Source of the DNA: Blautia sp.
Lineage (GTDB): Bacteria > Bacillota > Clostridia > Lachnospirales > Lachnospiraceae
Assembly: GCA_022769545.1 (NCBI GenBank)
Contig: JALEJS010000024.1
Span: 1-64,000, forward strand
Length of the DNA: 64,000 nt
Direction: 5' to 3'
The notes beneath the pieces were generated by a model. That model was given only the letters and a program-made list of their open reading frames with translations. It searched no databases and was not told the origin of the DNA. Position 1 is the stretch's first letter, and each line of letters opens with the position of its first letter. A program made the position numbers and the translations under genes. Positions 17,588-26,948 of this stretch are shown piece after piece.

Positions 17588-18499
17588 ATGAGAAGAAAAA
17601 TCCAGAAATGTATATTAGAAAAGAGAATAGATCGTACTGTTTTGACCGCAGCACTTATGTTGACGGGAACATTTTTGTTCTGTGATACCACTATGGCGCA
17701 GGTGAATGAGCCCCTGATGTCACTGGCAGAGTATCCTGTCGTTGACGGTTCTACCGCATGTATTCCTCTGTGCGAAAATCTGGCCCTCCGTCTGACGGGA
17801 TGTTCGCAGGCTGAGGCGGAAGAAACACTGGACAGTTATTCCAATACGAATCCAAGTTATCTGCACCTTGCGGGCGGTTCCTGTGATATCATATTTTCCT
17901 ATGAACCGGCGCAGGAGACGGTGGAGGAGCTGAAGGCATATGATCCGCTGAATTCTGTTCCGATCGGGAAGGATGCACTTGTATTTATCACAAATGTTTC
18001 CAATCCTGTGGAAAGTCTGACAGTAGATCAGATTCGGGACATTTTTGCCGGTGAGATCACAAACTGGAGTGAAGTTGGCGGAGCAGATATGGAAATCAGG
18101 GCATTTCAGCGGCCTGAGACCAGTGGAAGTCAGACATTGATGCGGAAGCTGGTGATGGGAGATACGGTTATGGAAGAAAGTGATGTGGAGCTGGTGCCTA
18201 CTATGGAAGGAATGATAGAGGCGCTGAAGGAATATGATAATTCCGTAAACTCCATCGGTTTTTCCGTGTATTACTATGCTTCTCAGATGTACGAACAGCC
18301 GGATCTGAAGTTCCTCCAGATAGACGGTGTGGAACCGTCCAATGATTCGATCCGCTCCGGAAAATATCCTCTGATCAATGAATTTTACTGTGTCACAAAT
18401 GAACAGTCTTCGGACAGTGCAAAGAAAATTCAGGAGTGGATGGTTACGGAAGAAGGCCAGCAGTTTGTGGAGGAGTGCGGTTATGTGGCGATGCAGTAA
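17588..18499 (+). CDS. PstS-like secreted substrate-binding protein
   Basis: 303 residues. Signal segment about residues 17-37 (ends TTMAQ), no lipobox cysteine at the expected place. The mature part follows the phosphate-binding-protein superfamily: VDGSTACIPL near the start, DALVFITNVSNPVESLT, IRDIFAGEITNWSEVGG and a RPETSGSQ anion-binding loop. Pst permease genes are absent nearby, so phosphate uptake is not shown; similar stand-alone proteins may sense or bind anions at the surface. GGAGG lies 7 bases before the ATG. The last 17 bases overlap the following gene, so the pair is probably coupled. Confidence 0.8.
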   Translation: MRRKIQKCILEKRIDRTVLTAALMLTGTFLFCDTTMAQVNEPLMSLAEYPVVDGSTACIPLCENLALRLTGCSQAEAEETLDSYSNTNPSYLHLAGGSCDIIFSYEPAQETVEELKAYDPLNSVPIGKDALVFITNVSNPVESLTVDQIRDIFAGEITNWSEVGGADMEIRAFQRPETSGSQTLMRKLVMGDTVMEESDVELVPTMEGMIEALKEYDNSVNSIGFSVYYYASQMYEQPDLKFLQIDGVEPSNDSIRSGKYPLINEFYCVTNEQSSDSAKKIQEWMVTEEGQQFVEECGYVAMQ

Positions 18500-19937
18500 A
18501 AAGAGATGGATGAAGCTCACGGCAATCGTTCTGGCACTGACCGTACAAACCGGAAAAAACATTGCATATGCTCAGGAGGAGCCTTCGACGGAAACAATGG
18601 TACAGCAGCTGCAGCTATATGAGGAGGGAACCGGATTTTATATTCCCTACATGGAGGGAAGGGCAAGACTGTATGACAGTCACGGAAATTTCTGCAGTAT
18701 CCTCTCCCTCTATGACAATTTCTTTTTCATTCCGACGATTGATCTGAACAGTGTTCTGGTTCGTGAGGAAAGTGACCGGGACTGCGCGTATCGTGTGAGA
18801 GACGGAAAAGTCATTTATGAGGCAGCTCATGAATCCAAAGAAATCCTGGCTCTGAAAGACAGCTTTCTTGTCTATGATTCACATACCGGTCTGATGGAAT
18901 TATATGACAATGAGGGAAAGATTTTTTACAGCGGTCCGGAAAAATTTCCGGAGGGGGCCGAAATATATCATTCAGTGGAGCATCTGACACAGGGATGCCT
19001 CATAGATTGCCATTCCAGGAACTATACCACATGTCCCTTTTCATCATCTTACTATCTGTATGTGGATGATGAAACCCATCAGACCACACGGCTGGATAAG
19101 GATGTATTTGGTTCATCCAGTTATGATCTGATCAATTTTGGAACGAACATTCTTGTCAGAGGAGATTCAGAAGATTTAGAAGATTCCTGGAGTCTGAAGC
19201 TTCTGGATCTGGAAGGAAACTGCATTTATGACAATATAGAAGATTACGGGGACAGAATTTTTTCACCGCGTGATTTCTACGGGTCTCTGGACGCAGATCA
19301 TATCTATATCCGAGACGGAGAGACATACCTGGAATTGAACGAACAACTGGAAGTAACCGATGAGATCACATTTCCGGAAAATACAGAACCGGAGATGTCC
19401 TATGAAAATTATTATGTGGGTGCTGCATATCAGAGTCTGAACTGGCAGATCTGTGCGGGAAGTGTCGCATACAATGATGAAAGACGTGTTCCGTATGTAG
19501 AGGAAGCAGGCGGTATCCGTGTTTATGCGCCGGAGGAGAATTTCTTTATTCCGGTGCCGGAGAATTTCCGGGTGGAAAGCGTCAATCATTCTCTGGCCGT
19601 ACTTCGGTCGGATATGCCGGAATATTCAGATTATTATTTCGTGATCAATTACCGCACCGGAGAAAATGTTTATAATGATCCCGACAAACCGGCAGAATGG
19701 AAAAAGGGAAATGCAGAGCTGAATAAGGATTACTGTCTGATCAGCTTTTATGACAATGGAATCAGCTCCTATTCTGTATTAGATAACGAAGGGACACTAA
19801 GTTTTTCGGCAGATTCACCAGTGCGCTGCATGGCATCCTGTGACAGTTATCTGTATATGAGTCGGGGACCATACTGTGGATTCATTGATACAGAGGGAAA
19901 CTGGGTATTTAAAATCCTTCGTGAATATTCGGACTGA
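18483..19937 (+). CDS. Secreted WG/beta-propeller-like repeat protein of unknown function
   Basis: 484 residues. The start at 18483 has GGAGGAG 7-8 bases upstream within the PstS-like gene; ATG at 18510 is an alternative. A signal peptide (residues 9-30, ends AYAQ) is followed by about eight loosely repeated beta-rich units, each with a turn such as LYDSHGN, LYDNEGK, LLDLEGN, VLDNEGT or FIDTEGN. The last unit, CGFIDTEGNWVFK, matches the WG-repeat pattern. This suggests a propeller or solenoid fold displayed outside the cell. No catalytic motif is visible. Tight overlap with the PstS-like gene implies a joint role; I do not recognise the pair as a known system. Confidence 0.72.
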   Translation: MWRCSKKRWMKLTAIVLALTVQTGKNIAYAQEEPSTETMVQQLQLYEEGTGFYIPYMEGRARLYDSHGNFCSILSLYDNFFFIPTIDLNSVLVREESDRDCAYRVRDGKVIYEAAHESKEILALKDSFLVYDSHTGLMELYDNEGKIFYSGPEKFPEGAEIYHSVEHLTQGCLIDCHSRNYTTCPFSSSYYLYVDDETHQTTRLDKDVFGSSSYDLINFGTNILVRGDSEDLEDSWSLKLLDLEGNCIYDNIEDYGDRIFSPRDFYGSLDADHIYIRDGETYLELNEQLEVTDEITFPENTEPEMSYENYYVGAAYQSLNWQICAGSVAYNDERRVPYVEEAGGIRVYAPEENFFIPVPENFRVESVNHSLAVLRSDMPEYSDYYFVINYRTGENVYNDPDKPAEWKKGNAELNKDYCLISFYDNGISSYSVLDNEGTLSFSADSPVRCMASCDSYLYMSRGPYCGFIDTEGNWVFKILREYSD

Positions 19938-19990
19938 TTACATATAAAAATAATATGCATTTGATGGAAATGCATGAAAGAACTGCTAGT

Positions 19991-20017
19991 GTATTATTTG
20001 ACAGATTTCACATACTA
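19991..20017 (+). promoter_or_regulatory. Putative forespore (sigma-G-like) promoter of the SASP gene
   Basis: CATACTA at 20011-20017 matches the sigma-G -10 consensus, with a weak GTATT upstream at slightly short spacing. An overlapping TTGACA at 19998 paired with a poor -10 is an alternative sigma-A reading. The gene's function favours sigma-G. Confidence 0.45.
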
Positions 20018-20056
20018 CCATTGTAACATCAAACAAACAACAAGGAGGAAACAATC

Positions 20057-20293
20057 ATGTCAAATAACAACACTTCTTCTAACAGAGCAGCTGTGCCGGA
20101 AGCGAAAGGCGCATTAAACCGATTTAAATTTGAGGTTGCCAATGAGCTTGGCGTTCCTCTTACAGATGGTTATAACGGAAACCTCACATCCAAACAGAAC
20201 GGAAGCGTTGGCGGCTATATGGTCAAGAAGATGATTGAGGCACAGGAGAGACAGATGTCATCCGGAAGCCAGGCGCAGCAGACACAGCTTTAA
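20057..20293 (+). CDS. Alpha/beta-type small acid-soluble spore protein
   Basis: 78 residues. SASPs coat and protect DNA in dormant spores and are degraded at germination by GPR protease. The family's two conserved blocks are visible: FEVANELGV (containing the GPR cleavage Glu) and LTSKQNGSVGGYMVKKMIE. AAGGAGG precedes the start. A stem-loop follows the stop codon. Its presence shows that the organism or its recent ancestor forms spores. Confidence 0.95.
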   Translation: MSNNNTSSNRAAVPEAKGALNRFKFEVANELGVPLTDGYNGNLTSKQNGSVGGYMVKKMIEAQERQMSSGSQAQQTQL

Positions 20294-20302
20294 GAAGCAG
20301 AC

Positions 20303-20333
20303 CAGGAGATCCTTTTTGGATCTCCTGATTTGA
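20303..20333 (+). terminator. Stem-loop after the SASP gene
   Basis: Perfect 10-base stem (caggagatcc with ggatctcctg) with a T5 loop; the following T content is low, so it may act mainly as an RNA 3' end. Confidence 0.65.
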
Positions 20334-20413
20334 TGAGCCAAGGCACAAACGGACTAGCGGAAAAATCGTAATTATTAAAATTATATGAATTGTGTATGTT
20401 TTGACAGAAAATA

Positions 20414-20442
20414 TTGCGTTTCTTTTAGTTATTTGTTATAAT
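20414..20442 (+). promoter_or_regulatory. Promoter of the mgsA-rsmD-coaD operon
   Basis: TTGCGT, 17 bases, and TATAAT preceded by TG (extended -10). It lies 59 bases ahead of mgsA. Confidence 0.7.
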
Positions 20443-20500
20443 GCTTGTGCAAGTACGAGAGTTTTTGGGCGCAAACTGACTTGGAAACGGAGGGTGATTT

Positions 20501-20896
20501 ATGAATTTAGGAATTATTGCCCACAATAGCAAGAAAGTGCTGATTGAGGATTTTTGTATTGCGTATAAAAACATCCTTGCAAAGCACGAGGTATATGCCA
20601 CCGGTACAACGGGAAGACGAATTGAGGAAGCCACAAGCCTGCATGTACATAAATTTCTTGCAGGAAGTATCGGTGGGGACAAACAGTTTATGGACATGGT
20701 GGAGAGAGAGGATCTGGATATGGTGATCCTGTTTTACAATCCTACCATGATCGATCCGAAAGAACCGGATATCATGAGCATTGTGAAACGATGTGATCAG
20801 TATAATATTCCGGTTGCCACGAATATTGCGACGGCAGAGTTGCTGATTCTCGGGCTGGCAAGAGGAGATCTTGACTGGAGACTGAATCTGAAATGA
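20501..20896 (+). CDS. mgsA: Methylglyoxal synthase
   Basis: 131 residues. MgsA converts dihydroxyacetone phosphate to methylglyoxal and phosphate, a bypass used when phosphate is short or sugar phosphates accumulate. The phosphate-binding ATGTTGRRIEE, the catalytic Asp in GSIGGDKQ, the EPDI segment and VATNIATAELL are all in place. The family's usual FFWDP is LFYNP here, a variation in a non-catalytic strand. First gene of an operon; its stop overlaps the rsmD start as ATGA. Confidence 0.95.
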   Translation: MNLGIIAHNSKKVLIEDFCIAYKNILAKHEVYATGTTGRRIEEATSLHVHKFLAGSIGGDKQFMDMVEREDLDMVILFYNPTMIDPKEPDIMSIVKRCDQYNIPVATNIATAELLILGLARGDLDWRLNLK

Positions 20897-21450
20897 GAGT
20901 AATAGCCGGAAAAGCCAGACGACTGAATTTGAAAACCATACCTGGTATGGACACACGGCCCACGACAGACCGGATTAAGGAAACACTGTTTAATATGCTG
21001 CAGCCCTGGATCTGCGGATGCCGCTTTCTGGATCTGTTCAGCGGCAGCGGAGGAATTGGAATCGAGGCATTAAGCCGCGGTGCGGATCATGCTGTCTTTG
21101 TGGAGAAAAATCCGAAGGCATGTTCCTGCATCAGGGAAAATCTGTCATTTACCAGACTGTCTGATGATGCACAGCTTTTGAATATGGATGCTCTTCAGGC
21201 TCTGCGTTCGCTGGAAGGCAGAGAAGCTTTTGATATTATTTTTATGGATCCTCCGTACGGAAAGGATCTGGAGAAACAGATACTGGAATATCTGACAGAC
21301 AGCTCCCTTTTGAATGAGCATACGTTGATCATCGTTGAGGCGGATCTGAAAACATCTTTTGATTATGTGGATTCTCTTGGATTTTCTGTTTGCCGGATCA
21401 AGGAATATAAAACCAATAAGCATGTTTTTTTAAACAGAAAGAGTGAATGA
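20893..21450 (+). CDS. rsmD: 16S rRNA (guanine966-N2)-methyltransferase RsmD
   Basis: 185 residues. N-terminal [26 protein letters not shown], the SAM-binding [20 protein letters not shown] and the catalytic DPPYG are all diagnostic. It methylates G966 of 16S rRNA during 30S assembly. Start overlaps the mgsA stop (ATGA); coaD follows at once, the usual rsmD-coaD pairing in Firmicutes. Confidence 0.95.
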   Translation: MRVIAGKARRLNLKTIPGMDTRPTTDRIKETLFNMLQPWICGCRFLDLFSGSGGIGIEALSRGADHAVFVEKNPKACSCIRENLSFTRLSDDAQLLNMDALQALRSLEGREAFDIIFMDPPYGKDLEKQILEYLTDSSLLNEHTLIIVEADLKTSFDYVDSLGFSVCRIKEYKTNKHVFLNRKSE

Positions 21451-21451
21451 T

Positions 21452-21940
21452 ATGATTACAGCAGTATACCCGGGCAGTTTTGACCCGGCTACATATGGGC
21501 ATCTGGATGTCATTCGTCGAGCCAGTGTCTCATTTGACAGAATAATTGTTGGGGTTTTGCATAATTCTGCAAAAAGTCCGTTGTTTTCTGTGGAGGAACG
21601 TGTTAATATACTGGAAAGGGCTACAGAATCCCTCCATAATGTTGAGGTAAAGCCCTTTGACGGATTGTCCGTAAATTTTGCAAGAGAGAATGGTGCGCAG
21701 GTAATTGTCAGAGGACTTCGGGCAGTTACCGATTTTGAGTATGAACTGCAGATGGCCCAGACCAACAGGGTGCTCGCTCCGGATGTGGACACCGTATTTC
21801 TGACGACCAGTCTGGAATATGCGTATTTAAGCTCCACCATCATGAAGGAAGTGGCACGGTTTGGGGGAGACCTGAGTAAATTTGCACCGCCGGAAATTAC
21901 CGATGCGGTACGGGCGAAGCTGAATCTAATGAATTTGTAA
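21452..21940 (+). CDS. coaD: Phosphopantetheine adenylyltransferase
   Basis: 162 residues. CoaD transfers AMP to 4'-phosphopantetheine in coenzyme A synthesis. Motifs: [12 protein letters not shown] (nucleotidyltransferase T/HxGH), [13 protein letters not shown], and SSTIMKEVA. The ATG at 21452 gives the standard N terminus; GTG at 21443 would add three residues. One base separates it from rsmD. Confidence 0.96.
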   Translation: MITAVYPGSFDPATYGHLDVIRRASVSFDRIIVGVLHNSAKSPLFSVEERVNILERATESLHNVEVKPFDGLSVNFARENGAQVIVRGLRAVTDFEYELQMAQTNRVLAPDVDTVFLTTSLEYAYLSSTIMKEVARFGGDLSKFAPPEITDAVRAKLNLMNL

Positions 21941-21958
21941 CAATAAGGAGAATATGTA

Positions 21959-22573
21959 ATGAGCAGCAGAATTGAACAGATTATTGAAGAAATTGAAGAG
22001 TATGTGGACAGCTGTAAATACCAGCCGCTTTCCACTACGAAAATTGTTGTAAACAAAGAAGAAATCGAAGAGTTGCTTCGTGAACTTCGTCTGAAAACAC
22101 CGGACGAGATCAAGCGTTATCAGAAGATCATCAGCAACAAGGATGCGATCCTGGAGGATGCGCAGGCAAAGGCAGATGCCATTATTGCGGATGCACAGGC
22201 AAAAGCGCAGGAACTGGTAACACAGCATGAAATTATGCAGAGGGCGTATGCACAGGCAAATGAGACCATCAATGCTGCAAACAAACAGGCGCAGGATATT
22301 CTCGATTCTGCGACGCAGGATGCGAACAGCATCCGTCTCAGTGCCATTACCTACACAGATGATATGATGGCAAACATCGGTTCTGTTGTGAGTCAGACGC
22401 TTGAGGACGCCGGCGGAAAATATAAAATGTTTATTGATGCCCTGCAGAGCTGCCTGGACATCGTAAATGCAAATCGTCAGGAGCTTGCTCCGCAGACGGC
22501 ACAGGCTGCTGCAATGAACAACAGCTATCAGGATGACTCGGATGACGAGTTAGATGATCTTCCGGAGGAATAA
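21959..22573 (+). CDS. Coiled-coil protein, DivIVA/SepF-neighbour type
   Basis: 204 residues, no signal peptide. Residues 30-125 are a long coiled coil rich in Ala, Gln and Glu (for example DAQAKADAIIADAQAKAQEL, repeated twice) like DivIVA or the ATP synthase b subunit; the C terminus is acidic (DDSDDELDDLPEE). Proteins of this kind commonly follow coaD in Lachnospiraceae and are annotated as ATPase or hypothetical. A scaffold or division-linked role is possible but unproven. AAGGAG precedes the ATG. The last 24 bases overlap the convergent ylbJ gene. Confidence 0.75.
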   Translation: MSSRIEQIIEEIEEYVDSCKYQPLSTTKIVVNKEEIEELLRELRLKTPDEIKRYQKIISNKDAILEDAQAKADAIIADAQAKAQELVTQHEIMQRAYAQANETINAANKQAQDILDSATQDANSIRLSAITYTDDMMANIGSVVSQTLEDAGGKYKMFIDALQSCLDIVNANRQELAPQTAQAAAMNNSYQDDSDDELDDLPEE

Positions 22574-23488
22574 AATCAGGAGAGCAGTGATACCGGTGTT
22601 GATACATTTGGCGCAGAGATAGTATTTTAATGGAATGTGCGGATGGCTTACACTTCGGGTCTGACATACGACGCACAGTCCGCCGAAGCTGGTCAGTACC
22701 ATACTGTATAGGTATTTTGTTTCAGTGGACAGATCAGTGCCTGCGATCATGTGCAGTCCGTTTGTGAGCTCCATGGATCCGGTGAGAAGATAAAAAATAC
22801 TTCCACGATACGGAAGATATTCCTTCAGCATTGCGCCGGCCAGAGAGAACAGCAGTATGTAACCGCCCAGGCGGGCCATCGTTTCAAAACCGTTCATAAT
22901 CGAGACATCAACGAAAGCGTCAAAACCGCTGGCGAAAGATGTCTCTTTTTTTGGCAGAACACAGGAGACGGGCATGATGGTTTTCCGGTGAAAGATAATG
23001 ATACGGAAAAAAAGCATTACTGTAATATCTGCAATGATCAGTGGAAAAAGAATGTATTTCAGCGGGATGACCTTTTTCAGACAGGTAAGATATACATAGC
23101 CTGTGAGAAAGGCCGGGCTGGCATTGTTGGAGAACGTCATGAGATAGCAGCTTTCCCGCAGGGACAGCTTTCCCTGGCGGTACAGATCTGAAGTGATTTT
23201 TGCACCCATGGGGTAGCCGCACAGCAGACCTGCAAACAATGCATATCCCCCGCAGGGAGAAAGTCCGAACAGATATTTCAGCAGGATCCGTGCAGGATAA
23301 AATAATGATTCCATCAGTTCGGTTCTCATCAGAATGCCGGTAAGAATGATAAACGGCAGGAGTGTGGGAAACAAAGTGTTCAGCCATAAATTCATTCCGG
23401 CCCGCGCTGCAGGAATCGCGCTGTCGGTATGAAGCAGTGTAAAAAGGAGCAGAATAACAGAAACGAAAGCGAATAATATTTTTTTCAT
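22550..23488 (-). CDS. ylbJ: YlbJ-like sporulation integral membrane protein
   Basis: 312 residues with about eight hydrophobic segments. Conserved pieces include LNTLFPTLLPFIILTGIL, FGLSPCGGYALFAGLLCGYPMGAK and FSNNASPAFL, typical of the nucleoside-recognition/YlbJ family required for spore cortex integrity. The start is set at 23488 where GGATG lies just upstream; an ATG at 23518 adds ten residues. A much longer open frame upstream overlaps pepD antisense and is rejected as noise. Divergent from pepD, 90 bases apart. Confidence 0.85.
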   Translation of the reverse strand: MKKILFAFVSVILLLFTLLHTDSAIPAARAGMNLWLNTLFPTLLPFIILTGILMRTELMESLFYPARILLKYLFGLSPCGGYALFAGLLCGYPMGAKITSDLYRQGKLSLRESCYLMTFSNNASPAFLTGYVYLTCLKKVIPLKYILFPLIIADITVMLFFRIIIFHRKTIMPVSCVLPKKETSFASGFDAFVDVSIMNGFETMARLGGYILLFSLAGAMLKEYLPYRGSIFYLLTGSMELTNGLHMIAGTDLSTETKYLYSMVLTSFGGLCVVCQTRSVSHPHIPLKYYLCAKCINTGITALLILFLRKII

Positions 23489-23578
23489 AACATCCGGATC
23501 CGAAATACCGTTGTTCATGTATATGGTTATTTTATCCGGAGTATGTCTGAAACAAAAAGAATATATGGAGGTGCTGTG

Positions 23579-25030
23579 ATGGCAGTATTGGAAAATCTGG
23601 AACCGAAAAAAGTATTTGAGTATTTTGAACAAATCTGCAGGATCCCGCATGGGTCCGGCAATACAAAGGAAATCAGCGATTATCTTGTCCGTTTTGCACA
23701 GGAACATTCTCTTGCGTATGTGCAGGATGAGATGAATAATGTTGTGATTTTCAAACCAGGTACTGCCGGATACGAAGATGCACCTGCAGTGATTCTTCAG
23801 GGACATATGGACATGGTCTGCGAAAAAAGACCGGATGTCGAGCATGATTTTGAGAAAGACGGACTGAAGCTTTCGGTGGAAAACGGATATATTCATGCAA
23901 ACGGCACCACACTTGGAGGAGATGACGGAATTGCAGTTGCCTACGGTCTGGCTGTCCTCGACAGTACAGATCTTTCGCATCCGCCTCTGGAGGTTCTGAT
24001 CACGGTAGATGAAGAAATCGGTCTGCTGGGGGCAAAGGATTTTGACTGCAGCGTGCTGAAGAGTTCCAGACTGATCAATCTTGATTCGGAGGCAGAGGGA
24101 AGTCTCTGGATCAGCTGCGCAGGAGGTGTGACGGCTGTCAGTCGTATTCCGCTGCGAAGAGTTGAGGCCAGCGGAATGGGAATCCGGATTCGAATCAGCG
24201 GCCTTATGGGCGGTCATTCTGGAGCGGAAATTGACAAAAAGCGTGCAAATGCAAATCTTCTGATGGGAAGACTTCTCTATGGTATGAAAAAACACGGAGA
24301 ATATGAACTGGTTTGTGTGAACGGCGGTCAGAAAGACAATGCCATTACAAGAGAGTGTACTGCAAAAGTGCTGATTGATCCGCAGGAAGAGGCAGATTTT
24401 TGCGAGTACATCAACTGGCTGGAGGAAAGAATCCGCGAGGAATATACCGGAAGTGATGAAAATATTTCCATAGAGTTTCTTCCGGACGGAAAGGATGAGG
24501 AGATGGTGCTCCATCCGGTCAGTCGGGAAAAAGTACTGTTTTATCTGATGAACGTTCCGCAGGGAATTCAGAAGATGAGCGGTTCGATCGAAGATCTGGT
24601 GGAAACTTCCACCAATGTGGGAATTGTGAGAACATCGGAAACGGAGTTTGTGGCGAGCTCCGGTGTGAGAAGCTCCCTGGCGGCTGCCAGAGATGCACTT
24701 TCAGACAGGATCGAATACCTCACAGAATTTCTGGGAGGAGAATTTGAGCGGCAGGGAGAGTATCCTGCCTGGGAATACCGGAAGGATTCTCCGCTTCGTG
24801 ACCGCATGGTGAAGGTATACGAGGAGATGTATGGAGAAGAGCCTGCAGTGGTTGCAATACATGCCGGACTGGAATGCGGGCTTTTCTATGAAAAAATTCA
24901 TAATCTGGATTGTGTATCTCTTGGACCGGATATGAAGGATATTCATACTTCTGAAGAGCGGTTGGATGTTGAATCTGTTCGCCGTGTGTGGGAATATCTC
25001 GTCAAAGTTCTGGAGGAACTGAAAAACTGA
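23579..25030 (+). CDS. pepD: Aminoacyl-histidine dipeptidase (PepD, M20 family)
   Basis: 483 residues, usual length. Cytoplasmic dipeptidase of broad specificity including Xaa-His. Two-metal M20 centre visible: QGHMDMV (His, Asp), GGDDGIA (bridging Asp), VDEEIGLLGA (general base Glu pair), NLDSEAEG (Asp) and IHAGLECG (His, Glu). The lid domain contains GGHSGAEIDKKRANAN. Start at 23579 follows GGAGG by 7 bases; the GTG at 23576 is adjacent. Single gene with its own terminator. Confidence 0.94.
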   Translation: MAVLENLEPKKVFEYFEQICRIPHGSGNTKEISDYLVRFAQEHSLAYVQDEMNNVVIFKPGTAGYEDAPAVILQGHMDMVCEKRPDVEHDFEKDGLKLSVENGYIHANGTTLGGDDGIAVAYGLAVLDSTDLSHPPLEVLITVDEEIGLLGAKDFDCSVLKSSRLINLDSEAEGSLWISCAGGVTAVSRIPLRRVEASGMGIRIRISGLMGGHSGAEIDKKRANANLLMGRLLYGMKKHGEYELVCVNGGQKDNAITRECTAKVLIDPQEEADFCEYINWLEERIREEYTGSDENISIEFLPDGKDEEMVLHPVSREKVLFYLMNVPQGIQKMSGSIEDLVETSTNVGIVRTSETEFVASSGVRSSLAAARDALSDRIEYLTEFLGGEFERQGEYPAWEYRKDSPLRDRMVKVYEEMYGEEPAVVAIHAGLECGLFYEKIHNLDCVSLGPDMKDIHTSEERLDVESVRRVWEYLVKVLEELKN

Positions 25031-25081
25031 CAGATAACAGAATAAAAGAACAAATTGGTGTAATTTCCTAAGAAATAAAAG

Positions 25082-25123
25082 AATTTCCCGGCGGGATGAA
25101 AATCCTGTACGGGAAATTTTTTC
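25082..25123 (+). terminator. Intrinsic terminator after pepD
   Basis: Nine-base outer stem (aatttcccg with cgggaaatt) with a smaller inner pairing and a T-run at 25117-25122. Confidence 0.8.
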
Positions 25124-25198
25124 GTTTGAGAAATGCCATACACGCAGTCATAATGCTTTATCTTCTCTCATATACTGTATAGGATATGGGGGGATTTC

Positions 25199-26008
25199 AT
25201 GAACCTTGGAAGAAAGTGGTGGATTGCCGCCTTCGCTGTGCTAACTGTGGCAGTCTCCGTCCTTACAAATGTGATTGATATGCGCAGCAGCGTATCCATC
25301 CTTACATATCGTTCCTGTGAAAGTATGGATTTCCGGAAACAGGAACTGGATCCACATCTATATAAAAAGCTGATCTGTGAAGTTCCATCCTCCGCATTTT
25401 CGCAGGTACTGACTGTAACAATGCTGGATGGAAAGTTTCATCCGGCCGTATTGTCCACAAATGCAGCACGATACCGAAAATATAAGAAGGGAGAATTCCG
25501 GGAACTGGAACAGTGTTATCAGGCAGTATGGGAAGATATCTTCTGTTTTCCGGTAAAAACGGACGAATCTGTTTTTTTCGAAAATACATTTGGGGAACCG
25601 AGAACTTATGGCGGAACCCGTACGCATGAAGGAACGGATATTTACGGTGAAAAGAATCTGTCCGGATATTATCCGATCCAGTCGATGACTTCCGGAACAG
25701 TGGAACAGGTAGGATGGCTTCCTCTGGGAGGATACCGGATCGGAATCCGAGCATTGCACGGAGGTTACTTTTACTATGCACATCTTTCTGGCTACAGCAG
25801 AGATTTCCGGGTAGGGGAGACCGTGAACGCAGGAGATCTTCTCGGATTTATGGGGAATACCGGATATGGCCCCGAAGGAACTGCAGGAGTCTTTCCGGTT
25901 CATCTTCACCTGGGGATTTATATCAGGACTCCGTATTCGGATGAAATGAGTGTGAATCCATATTACGTTTTGAAAGCTTCAGAGATAAAAAATTCTTTTT
26001 CCATGTAA
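25199..26008 (+). CDS. Membrane-anchored M23 peptidase-like protein
   Basis: 269 residues. N-terminal membrane segment (residues 7-26), an unassigned middle, then a LytM/M23 domain with HEGTDI (first His and Asp ligands) and HLHLGI (HxH), so all zinc ligands are present. M23 enzymes cut peptidoglycan cross-bridges or stem peptides; related clostridial proteins act in the spore-forming septum, but no direct sign here. Strong G-rich site (GGGGGG) ahead of the ATG. Confidence 0.85.
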   Translation: MNLGRKWWIAAFAVLTVAVSVLTNVIDMRSSVSILTYRSCESMDFRKQELDPHLYKKLICEVPSSAFSQVLTVTMLDGKFHPAVLSTNAARYRKYKKGEFRELEQCYQAVWEDIFCFPVKTDESVFFENTFGEPRTYGGTRTHEGTDIYGEKNLSGYYPIQSMTSGTVEQVGWLPLGGYRIGIRALHGGYFYYAHLSGYSRDFRVGETVNAGDLLGFMGNTGYGPEGTAGVFPVHLHLGIYIRTPYSDEMSVNPYYVLKASEIKNSFSM

Positions 26009-26084
26009 CAATAAACAGAAGAAGCAGAAGAAAATAAAAAAAATGTAAAGTACAGAATTATAAGGAGATATTTCAGGAAATTTA

Positions 26085-26093
26085 TGCTATAAT
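26085..26093 (+). promoter_or_regulatory. Extended -10 promoter of the alarmone synthetase gene
   Basis: TGCTATAAT, an extended -10 element, 33 bases ahead of the start; the -35 region is poor. Confidence 0.55.
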
Positions 26094-26125
26094 AAAAATG
26101 TTATGTAAAAGTGAGGAGTAATACA

Positions 26126-26938
26126 ATGGAAATACAGTTGTGGAGAAGCATACTCTGTCCCTATGAACTGGCTGTCAGAGAACTGATGGTTAAGTTTGAA
26201 CATATTATCGAAGAACACAGACAGAAGGATCTTTATTCCCCCATTGAACAGGTATGCGGGCGTGTGAAGACGATTTCCAGTCTTCTTGAGAAAATGCAGC
26301 GCAAGCATGTTCCGATGGAACGCATGGAAGAAGAAATTGAAGATATTGCGGGAGTGCGCCTGATCTGTCAGTTCGAAGAGGATATTGAGACCGTTGCTTC
26401 ACTGATTAAGAAGCGGGCGGATATGACGGTGAAAAGTGAGAAGGATTATCTGACCCATATTAAGCAGAGTGGATACCGCAGTTTTCATATGATCGTGTAC
26501 TATACCGTGGAGACCATCGACGGACCGAAAAGACTCCAGGTGGAAATCCAGATCCGTACCATGGCCATGAATTTCTGGGCAACGATTGAACACTCTCTTC
26601 AGTACAAATACAAAGGTGATATGCCGGAGCATGTGGCGGAGCGTCTGAGCAAAGCTGCGGATGCGATCATATCGCTGGATAAGGAAATGTCCTCGGTGCG
26701 CACGGAGATCATGGACGCTCAGATATCCTCTCAGATGCAGTCGAACCTGGTAAAAGATATTCTGAACAATATCGAAAACCTGTATAAGCTGTCGAACAAG
26801 CGTGAGGTTATGAAAATTCAGGATGAATTCCTGCGTGTATATGAGACAAAGGATATCCAGCAGCTGCAGCGTTTCCACAGACAGCTGGATATCATATCCG
26901 AAGGATACCGTGCACAGTCTGTGGAGATCAATATATGA
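26126..26938 (+). CDS. Small alarmone synthetase, RelQ/YjbM type (GTP pyrophosphokinase)
   Basis: 270 residues holding only a RelA/SpoT synthetase domain, with no hydrolase or regulatory domains. It makes (p)ppGpp from GTP or GDP. Motifs: DIAGVRLICQF, SGYRSFHMIVYY, VEIQIRTMAMNFWATIEH. The C-terminal helices probably mediate tetramer formation, as in RelQ. Start at 26126 follows GAGGAG by 7 bases. The HAD phosphatase gene begins 10 bases downstream. Confidence 0.92.
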   Translation: MEIQLWRSILCPYELAVRELMVKFEHIIEEHRQKDLYSPIEQVCGRVKTISSLLEKMQRKHVPMERMEEEIEDIAGVRLICQFEEDIETVASLIKKRADMTVKSEKDYLTHIKQSGYRSFHMIVYYTVETIDGPKRLQVEIQIRTMAMNFWATIEHSLQYKYKGDMPEHVAERLSKAADAIISLDKEMSSVRTEIMDAQISSQMQSNLVKDILNNIENLYKLSNKREVMKIQDEFLRVYETKDIQQLQRFHRQLDIISEGYRAQSVEINI

Positions 26939-26948
26939 GAGGTAAGCT

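Noticed and set aside
22550-24514. Extended minus-strand frame upstream of ylbJ
   Set aside because: The N-terminal 330 or so residues lie antisense to pepD and match nothing; the real ylbJ begins near 23488.
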